Assembly (NCBI GenBank): GCA_964243295.1
Contig: CAXTEJ010000043.1
Span: 1 to 25,766 of the forward strand
Length of the DNA: 25,766 nucleotides
From: CAXTEJ01 sp964243295
GTDB lineage: Bacteria; Actinomycetota; Actinomycetes; Actinomycetales; Angustibacteraceae
Reading direction: 5' to 3'
Position 1 is the stretch's first letter. The number at the start of each line of letters is the position of its first letter. Shown piece after piece: positions 23,130-25,766 of this stretch. The position numbers were made by a program, and so were the translations under genes. Under the pieces are notes generated by a model, which saw nothing but the letters and a program-made list of their open reading frames with translations, had not been told where the DNA came from and ran no database searches.

Positions 23130-23137
23130 GTGCGAGC
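23110..23137. repeat. 12-bp tandem duplication across the nuoB/nuoC junction
   Basis: GAGCTCACGTGC occurs twice in a row (23110-23121, 23122-23133), followed by GAGC. On the coding strand each unit carries a GTGAGC, so the nuoC start and its first four codons are duplicated. Confidence 0.8.
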
Positions 23138-23719
23138 CGGGACGACGACCCCGCCGTCCGCTGCGGTGACCAGGCCGCGGGTGACCTGGCCTGCCCCCAC
23201 GGGCCTGGCCCGGCGGGCGGCGATGGCGGCGCCGCTCACCTGCTCGCCGGCGATCTTCTCCTGCAGCTTCAGGATGCCGTGCAGCAGCGCCTCGGGGCGG
23301 GGCGGGCAGCCGGGCACGTAGACGTCGCACGGGATGATCTGGTCGACGCCCTTGGTGACGCAGTAGCTGTCCCAGTAGGGCCCGCCGGAGTTGCTGCACA
23401 CGCCGAAGGAGATGACGTACTTCGGCTCGGGCATCTGCTCGTACAGCCGCTTGATGGCCGGCGCCATCTTGTCGGTGACCGTGCCCGACACGACCATCAG
23501 GTCGGCCTGGCGCGGGCCGGGCGCGAAGGGGATGACGCCGAGGCGGATGAAGTCGTGGCGCGCCATGCTCGCGGCGATGAACTCGATCGCACAGCAGGCC
23601 AGGCCGAAGTTGAAGACCCACAGGCTGTAGCGCCGGCCCCAGTTCAGCACCAGCCGCAGCGGCCGCGGCGCCGATTCGGCGAGCGGGCCGACGCGCGGCG
23701 CTGGGAGGTCGACGGGCAC
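23126..23719 (-). CDS. nuoB: NADH-quinone oxidoreductase subunit B (cluster N2)
   Basis: A 197-residue subunit carrying the terminal [4Fe-4S] cluster N2, which hands electrons to quinone. All four ligands are present: Cys42 and Cys43 in NFGLACCAIEF, Cys108 in FGVCSNSGGPYWDSY and Cys138 in YVPGCPPRPEALL. The GGPYWDSY stretch is more like the NuoB of NADH-module-free complexes than the proteobacterial form, though this is from memory. The start is GTG 23719; an in-frame TAG lies 12 nt upstream. TAGGGT sits 6 nt before it, so an internal leaderless promoter is possible. The gap to nuoA is 61 bp, the only sizeable one in the operon. Confidence 0.97.
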   Translation of the reverse strand: MPVDLPAPRVGPLAESAPRPLRLVLNWGRRYSLWVFNFGLACCAIEFIAASMARHDFIRLGVIPFAPGPRQADLMVVSGTVTDKMAPAIKRLYEQMPEPKYVISFGVCSNSGGPYWDSYCVTKGVDQIIPCDVYVPGCPPRPEALLHGILKLQEKIAGEQVSGAAIAARRARPVGAGQVTRGLVTAADGGVVVPART

Positions 23720-23725
23720 TCCGTC

Positions 23726-23731
23726 ACCCTA
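23726..23731 (-). promoter_or_regulatory. Candidate internal leaderless promoter of nuoB
   Basis: TAGGGT on the minus strand, 6 nt before GTG 23719, in the 61-bp gap between nuoA and nuoB. There is no good Shine-Dalgarno sequence at proper spacing. Confidence 0.4.
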
Positions 23732-23780
23732 GTGCGGCGGGCCGACAGCCGCTGTGGGGCTCGGCTCGGCAGCTGCGGAG

Positions 23781-24149
23781 CTACACCCAGCGCAGCACGC
23801 CCCGCCGCCAGGCGTGCGCCAGCCCGATGGCCAGCACGCCGAGGAAGATGCCCATCTCCACCAGCGTCTTCGCCCCGAATCCCGGCAGGTCGAGCACCGT
23901 CGCCCACGGCAGCAGGTACATGGCGTCGACCGCGAACACGACGTACAGGAAGGCGTAGAGGTAGTAGCGGACGTTGCTCTGCGCCCACCCCTCGCCCACC
24001 GGGTCGACGCCGCACTCGTAGGTCTTGAGCTTGTCGCGCGTCGGCGCCGTGGGGCGCAGCAGTCGCGCAGTCTGCGTGCCGGCGACGAAGATCCCGGCCC
24101 CGGCGAGCGCGACCAGGCCCACGATGGCGTACGGCGGCGGCTCGGGCAC
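23781..24149 (-). CDS. nuoA: NADH-quinone oxidoreductase subunit A
   Basis: A 122-residue subunit with three membrane helices. The family loop KLKTYECGVDPVGEGW is present (Glu45, Asp49), followed by NVRYYLYAFLYVVFAVDAMYLLPWA. In canonical NuoA the second helix reads FDVEA; here it is FAVDA, so the first acidic residue is Ala73 and the second is Asp75. The start GTG 24149 is firm, because an in-frame TAG lies 12 nt upstream with no other start between. That TAG is part of TAGCGT, which ends 6 nt before the GTG and makes a leaderless transcript likely. It is the first gene of the ten-gene nuo operon and divergent from the glycosyltransferase gene. Confidence 0.96.
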   Translation of the reverse strand: MPEPPPYAIVGLVALAGAGIFVAGTQTARLLRPTAPTRDKLKTYECGVDPVGEGWAQSNVRYYLYAFLYVVFAVDAMYLLPWATVLDLPGFGAKTLVEMGIFLGVLAIGLAHAWRRGVLRWV

Positions 24150-24155
24150 CGGCCC

Positions 24156-24161
24156 ACGCTA
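24156..24161 (-). promoter_or_regulatory. Candidate -10 box of the leaderless nuoA promoter
   Basis: TAGCGT on the minus strand, 6 nt before GTG 24149. No ribosome binding site is present. It would drive the whole nuo operon. Confidence 0.5.
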
Positions 24162-24199
24162 CCGCCGACGCGTGGCGTGCCGCGGTGTTCACCCCGTCT

Positions 24200-24227
24200 T
24201 CACCGTGAGCCAGTGCGGTCACGGTGA
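24200..24227. promoter_or_regulatory. Operator-like dyad between nuoA and the divergent gene
   Basis: TCACCGTGA (24200-24208) and TCACGGTGA (24219-24227) form a perfect 9-bp inverted repeat with a 10-nt spacer. Each arm is itself a TCAC-n-GTGA palindrome, and the arm centres are 19 bp apart, close to two helical turns. It covers the -35 region of the rightward gene and lies about 50-80 bp upstream of nuoA. Confidence 0.55.
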
Positions 24228-24235
24228 GACCTCGG

Positions 24236-24241
24236 TACGGT
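24236..24241 (+). promoter_or_regulatory. Candidate -10 box of the leaderless promoter of the glycosyltransferase-like gene
   Basis: TACGGT, 7 nt before GTG 24249, with no ribosome binding site. It lies 8 nt to the right of the dyad. Confidence 0.5.
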
Positions 24242-24248
24242 CCGCCGC

Positions 24249-25373
24249 GTGAGCACCGTGACGCCGGCTCCCCAGCCCGACCGCCCGGCCTCGACGCCGG
24301 GCGTCACCGGCCCGGTCTTCTGCGTGTACGACGACCGCCGGAGTCACCTGGACGCGCTGATGCTCTCGGTGCTGAGCATCCTGCGTCACGTGCCCGGCGC
24401 CCGCGTCATCGCGAGCACGCCGGCGCTGGAGCCGGCAGAGCGCGCGTGGTTCGCGCGGCTGCCCGGCGTCGTCGAGGTGCGTGAGCAGGAGCAGTTCGGC
24501 GGCTCGGGGTGGGACGTCAAGCCCGAGCTGCTGCTCGCGCGGCTCCAGGAGCACGAGGACGTCGTGTGGTGGGACTCCGACGTCCTGGCGGCGGGCGACC
24601 CCACCGTCGCGCTCGAGCCGCGGGTCCGGGGCGAGCTGGTCGCCACCGAGGACACCAGCTGGGCCGAGCAGCAGGGCACCGACGTCCGCACCCGGGCGTG
24701 GGGCCTGCCCGTCGGTCGAGTGCTCGCCGGTGGCGTCAACAGCGGCGTGCTGCGCGTCCAGCGCACCCACCTGCCGCTGCTGCGGCACTGGAAGCGGCTG
24801 CTCGACACACCGGGCTACCGCCTGGCGCAGTCGATGCCCGGTCACGAGCGGCCCCTGCACATGCTGGGCGACCAGGAGGCGCTGGCCGCGCTGCTCGGCA
24901 GCACCGAGCACGACCACGTGCCGGTGCGCCTCGTGCGCCGCGGTCGCGGGATCGCGCAGTGCTGGGGGCCGGCGGGCTTCAGTGTGAGCGAGCGGCTGAC
25001 CGCGCTGCTCACCGGCGGCCCGGTGCTCGTGCACGCGATCGTCACCAAGCCATGGATCATCGCGGCCGACGGGACCTTGGCGCCGTTCCCCCTGTCGCGC
25101 AGCCCGTGGGCGTGGCGCGCGTGGTGGGACAGCATGCACGCCGAGACGTCGCCGTACACCCTGGTCGCCCGTGGGCTTCGTGACGACCTCGACGGCAAGC
25201 CCGCGTGGTTGCACGCCCGAAGCCGCCTCGGCCTGGCGCTCGAGCGCCTGCCTGGCAACCCGGTCGTGACCGCTGGGCTGCCGCTCGCGGTCGTGGACAC
25301 CGCCTTCCGGCTGCTGAAGGCCCGCCGCCGACCCGAGCCGAAGCGGCCCGCGGACGTCTCCGTCGCCGGCTGA
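24249..25373 (+). CDS. GT-A-fold glycosyltransferase-like protein (GT8-like)
   Basis: A 374-residue protein without signal peptide or membrane helix. It looks like a nucleotide-sugar transferase of the GT-A fold. There is an N-terminal strand PVFCVYDDRRSH, the metal-binding DxD in VVWWDSDVLAAGDP (Asp109, Asp111), an N-S-G motif in AGGVNSGVLRVQRTHLPLL (Asn164) as in GT8 enzymes, and LGDQEAL (Asp208). Near residue 265 is LVHAIVTKPWI, similar to the H..x.KPW motif near the GT8 C-terminus. The donor and acceptor are unknown. About 20 Pro-rich residues precede the fold. GTG 24249 follows TACGGT by 7 nt, suggesting a leaderless mRNA. It is divergent from nuoA, with a 99-bp shared regulatory region. 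The assignment is by motif only. Confidence 0.72.
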   Translation: MSTVTPAPQPDRPASTPGVTGPVFCVYDDRRSHLDALMLSVLSILRHVPGARVIASTPALEPAERAWFARLPGVVEVREQEQFGGSGWDVKPELLLARLQEHEDVVWWDSDVLAAGDPTVALEPRVRGELVATEDTSWAEQQGTDVRTRAWGLPVGRVLAGGVNSGVLRVQRTHLPLLRHWKRLLDTPGYRLAQSMPGHERPLHMLGDQEALAALLGSTEHDHVPVRLVRRGRGIAQCWGPAGFSVSERLTALLTGGPVLVHAIVTKPWIIAADGTLAPFPLSRSPWAWRAWWDSMHAETSPYTLVARGLRDDLDGKPAWLHARSRLGLALERLPGNPVVTAGLPLAVVDTAFRLLKARRRPEPKRPADVSVAG

Positions 25374-25459
25374 CCGGTGAGCTGGCGCCGGGGATCCACC
25401 GACCAGGGTGCAGCAGCCAGTAGGAGTCGCCGTGACGGACGGACGCCGGCGCGGCCCCA

Positions 25460-25766
25460 TCACGACGCGACCGCCGGCTCGGCGTGCGGCTCGGGGCGGA
25501 CGACGGTGTCCGGTCGCACCTGCGCCTGCGCGGTCGACCGCACAGCGGGAACGAGCAGCGGTGGCGCGGTGGAGTCGTAGGTGTGCCCGGTCGGTGTGGT
25601 GGTGCGGACGGTGTGCGCGCCCGGCGGTCCAGTGGCGCTCGCGCTCGCCGCGCTCGCGGCGCTCGCAGCACCGTCCGCGCTGACGTCGTCGGAGCCGGGC
25701 ATGACCTTGGCTTTCCAGCCGGGGAGTGACTTGGTGTGGTTGCACCGCTCGCACAGTCCTTGCCCG
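25460..25766 (-). CDS. HNH endonuclease, C-terminal fragment (DUF222-type likely); 5' end outside the window
   Basis: The frame is open to the right edge. Its first visible residues read GQGLCERCNHTKSLPGWKA, the second half of an HNH nuclease motif (NGQGLCxxCN...K..PGW in relatives), where the Asn and the second Cys pair of the zinc site are seen. After that comes a low-complexity Ala/Ser linker, then GAHTVRTTTPTGHTYDSTAPPLL, given as HTVRTTTPTGHTY and DSTAPPLL, which is a usual tail of actinobacterial DUF222/HNH proteins. An internal ATG at 25702 is not the start. About 102 residues are visible. These genes are multi-copy in many actinobacteria and their role is unclear. It converges on the glycosyltransferase-like gene, with 86 bp between that show no clear terminator. 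Confidence 0.75.
   Translation of the reverse strand, partial: GQGLCERCNHTKSLPGWKAKVMPGSDDVSADGAASAASAASASATGPPGAHTVRTTTPTGHTYDSTAPPLLVPAVRSTAQAQVRPDTVVRPEPHAEPAVAS

Noticed and set aside
23130..23621. Extension of nuoC upstream, suggesting a NuoB-region fusion
   Set aside because: The extra residues are nuoB read in another frame; the GTGA overlap marks the real start.
25366..25385. Palindrome after the glycosyltransferase-like gene as a terminator
   Set aside because: The arms contain a mismatch and a wobble, the loop is too short, and no T run follows.
1..25766. CRISPR array, insertion sequence, prophage or integrative element
   Set aside because: No regularly spaced repeats, transposase, integrase or att-like duplication at the three tRNA genes were seen.

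Overview
The window is chromosomal DNA from a very high-GC actinobacterium. Evidence: strong GC bias in third codon positions, frequent GTG starts, GTGA/TGATG gene overlaps, TAnnnT boxes 6-7 nt ahead of start codons that lack a Shine-Dalgarno sequence (leaderless transcripts), and the order tRNA-Thr, tRNA-Met, rpmG, hadA-like, hadB-like, murB that is typical of Actinobacteria. From memory, and not checked here, the whole segment (a second short nuo cluster next to htpX, then yajQ, tRNA-Tyr and the rpmG-murB block) resembles a Streptomyces neighbourhood. I see no insertion sequence, prophage, CRISPR array or gap over 300 bases without a gene.

Layout. 1-2000: the end of a membrane protein translationally coupled to a YtrA-type GntR regulator, then a CbiX-type sirohydrochlorin chelatase. 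2046-4775: pyruvate phosphate dikinase (ppdK). 4803-9030, minus strand: a DUF3995-like membrane protein, then, read from right to left, the unit tRNA-Thr, tRNA-Met, rpmG, hadA-like, hadB-like, MFS transporter, murB, whose last four genes overlap as GTGA. 9106-12528, minus: a secreted metallophosphoesterase, a long-form phosphotransacetylase (pta) without a neighbouring ackA, and tRNA-Tyr with an intrinsic terminator. 12667-14111, plus: yajQ and a probable lipoprotein alpha/beta hydrolase, which runs tail to tail into htpX.

15044-24149, minus: a tightly packed ten-gene complex I cluster in the order nuoA-B-C-H-I-J-K-L-M-N, followed 75 bp later by htpX. Genes for the NADH-oxidising module (nuoE, F, G) and, more strikingly, nuoD (half of the quinone pocket) are absent, although the pumping residues of NuoK, L, M and N and all cluster-ligating cysteines of NuoB and NuoI are present. 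This looks like a secondary, NADH-module-free complex I that needs another electron input and a NuoD from elsewhere in the genome. It is the most interesting system in the window. A divergent gene for a GT-A-like glycosyltransferase (24249-25373) shares a 99-bp promoter region with nuoA that carries a 9-bp perfect dyad. The right edge holds the C-terminus of an HNH endonuclease, probably of the DUF222 type, on the minus strand.
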